This document shows positions 63,901 to 64,000 of a stretch of 64,000 nt of DNA, in pieces. Both the position numbers and the translations under genes were made by a program. Source of the DNA: JBKECY01 sp047975025 (GTDB lineage: Bacteria; Bacillota; Clostridia; Lachnospirales; Lachnospiraceae). The stretch covers positions 11,215-75,214 of the forward strand of contig JBKECY010000024.1 of NCBI GenBank assembly GCA_047975025.1, written 5' to 3'. The notes beneath the pieces are model-generated. The model was not told the origin of the DNA and did no database searches. It saw only the letters and a list, made by a program, of their open reading frames with translations. Numbering within the stretch: position 1 is the stretch's first letter; each line of letters starts with the position of its first letter.

Positions 63901-64000
63901 TTGTACCAGTGGAAGAGTTAGTTTTGATATGATAAACTAACAAAAAGGAGCAGTACAAAAATGGGAAAAGCAAGGTACACAACGGAGCAAATCATCGTCA
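63890..64000 (+). mobile_element. Left end of an insertion sequence, probably IS3 family
   Basis: An ATG at 63961 with AAGGAG ten bases upstream starts MGKARYTTEQIIV, which resembles the N-terminus of IS3-family OrfA (the R-x-T-x-E-Q-I-I pattern). The frame runs off the window. The element tip lies between about 63890 and 63945; TGTACCAGTGG at 63902 and a perfect repeat GTTAGTTT/AAACTAAC (63917-63924 and 63934-63941) are candidate terminal sequences. The element separates the - strand surface-protein gene from its 5' end. Confidence 0.6.
63961..64000 (+). CDS. Transposase OrfA-like start (partial, runs off the window)
   Basis: Only 13 codons are visible. The pattern matches the helix-turn-helix leader of IS3-family OrfA proteins; family assignment is tentative because so little is present. 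Confidence 0.5.
   Translation, partial: MGKARYTTEQIIV

Noticed and set aside
63920..63982. Signal peptide at the N-terminus of the - strand surface protein
   Set aside because: The hydrophobic stretch is encoded by the antisense of the IS leader, so it is not native to the gene.

Overview
The window reads as ordinary chromosome of a low-to-mid GC Gram-positive anaerobe, most probably a member of the Lachnospiraceae (Clostridia). The basis is a PolC-type replicase, a T-box leader on pheST, TTGACA/TATAAT promoters with strong AGGAGG ribosome sites, and a pair of large proteins (20.5-25.4 kb) that I recall as the DUF5717/DUF5716 families of that group. Genus cannot be resolved from sequence alone. 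Coding density is high and most genes lie on the + strand.

Layout. 0-2.8 kb: end of a phosphate-signalling operon (phoU, response regulator, sensor kinase). 3.0-8.6 kb: 4-alpha-glucanotransferase, a heterodimeric ABC exporter and a small membrane protein. 8.7-19.3 kb: a divergent VanZ-like gene, then thyA-dfrA, ilvE, ispG-polC and class III fbp. 19.3-26.2 kb: a CobD/HisC-type aminotransferase, divergent from a three-gene cluster of unknown function (1196-aa beta/helical-repeat protein, actin/Hsp70-fold ATPase-like protein, TPR-like protein). 26.3-31.3 kb: purine genes purC-purF-purB-purA. 31.3-35.2 kb: membrane-anchored HAD protein, polar amino-acid ABC importer, cytidylate-kinase-like protein. 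35.4-46.5 kb: a surface protein, a tyrosine phosphatase and HD protein, ilvN, ilvC, a DUF4234-like protein, LysR, leuCD, tRNA-Pro, a K+ channel, an Mga-type regulator and a small membrane protein. 46.6-55.9 kb: T-box-pheST, histidine phosphatase, queA, a DUF2325 protein, and on the - strand tyrA-aroA-ppk2. 56.1-62.7 kb: an EF-G paralogue, a membrane protein, leuS and tRNA-Val. 62.7-64 kb: a repeat-rich surface protein cut at its 5' end by an insertion sequence that runs off the window.

Functional themes are branched-chain amino acid synthesis (ilvE, ilvN, ilvC, leuCD, with a LysR regulator between), aromatic amino acid synthesis and use (tyrA, aroA, pheST), purine and thymidylate synthesis, and cell-surface proteins.

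Points most worth attention: (1) the three-gene cluster at 20,545-26,189, which has the make-up of an undescribed cytosolic ATPase-scaffold machine; (2) three single-base frame disruptions within about 10 kb (35.8, 44.3 and 45.8 kb), each repaired by adding one base to a short run, so either assembly undercalls or decay; (3) an EF-G paralogue whose GTPase motifs depart from canonical EF-G, including loss of NKxD; (4) an insertion sequence truncating a surface-protein gene that also carries an internal frame break; (5) several hairpins in leaders that are not ordinary terminators.
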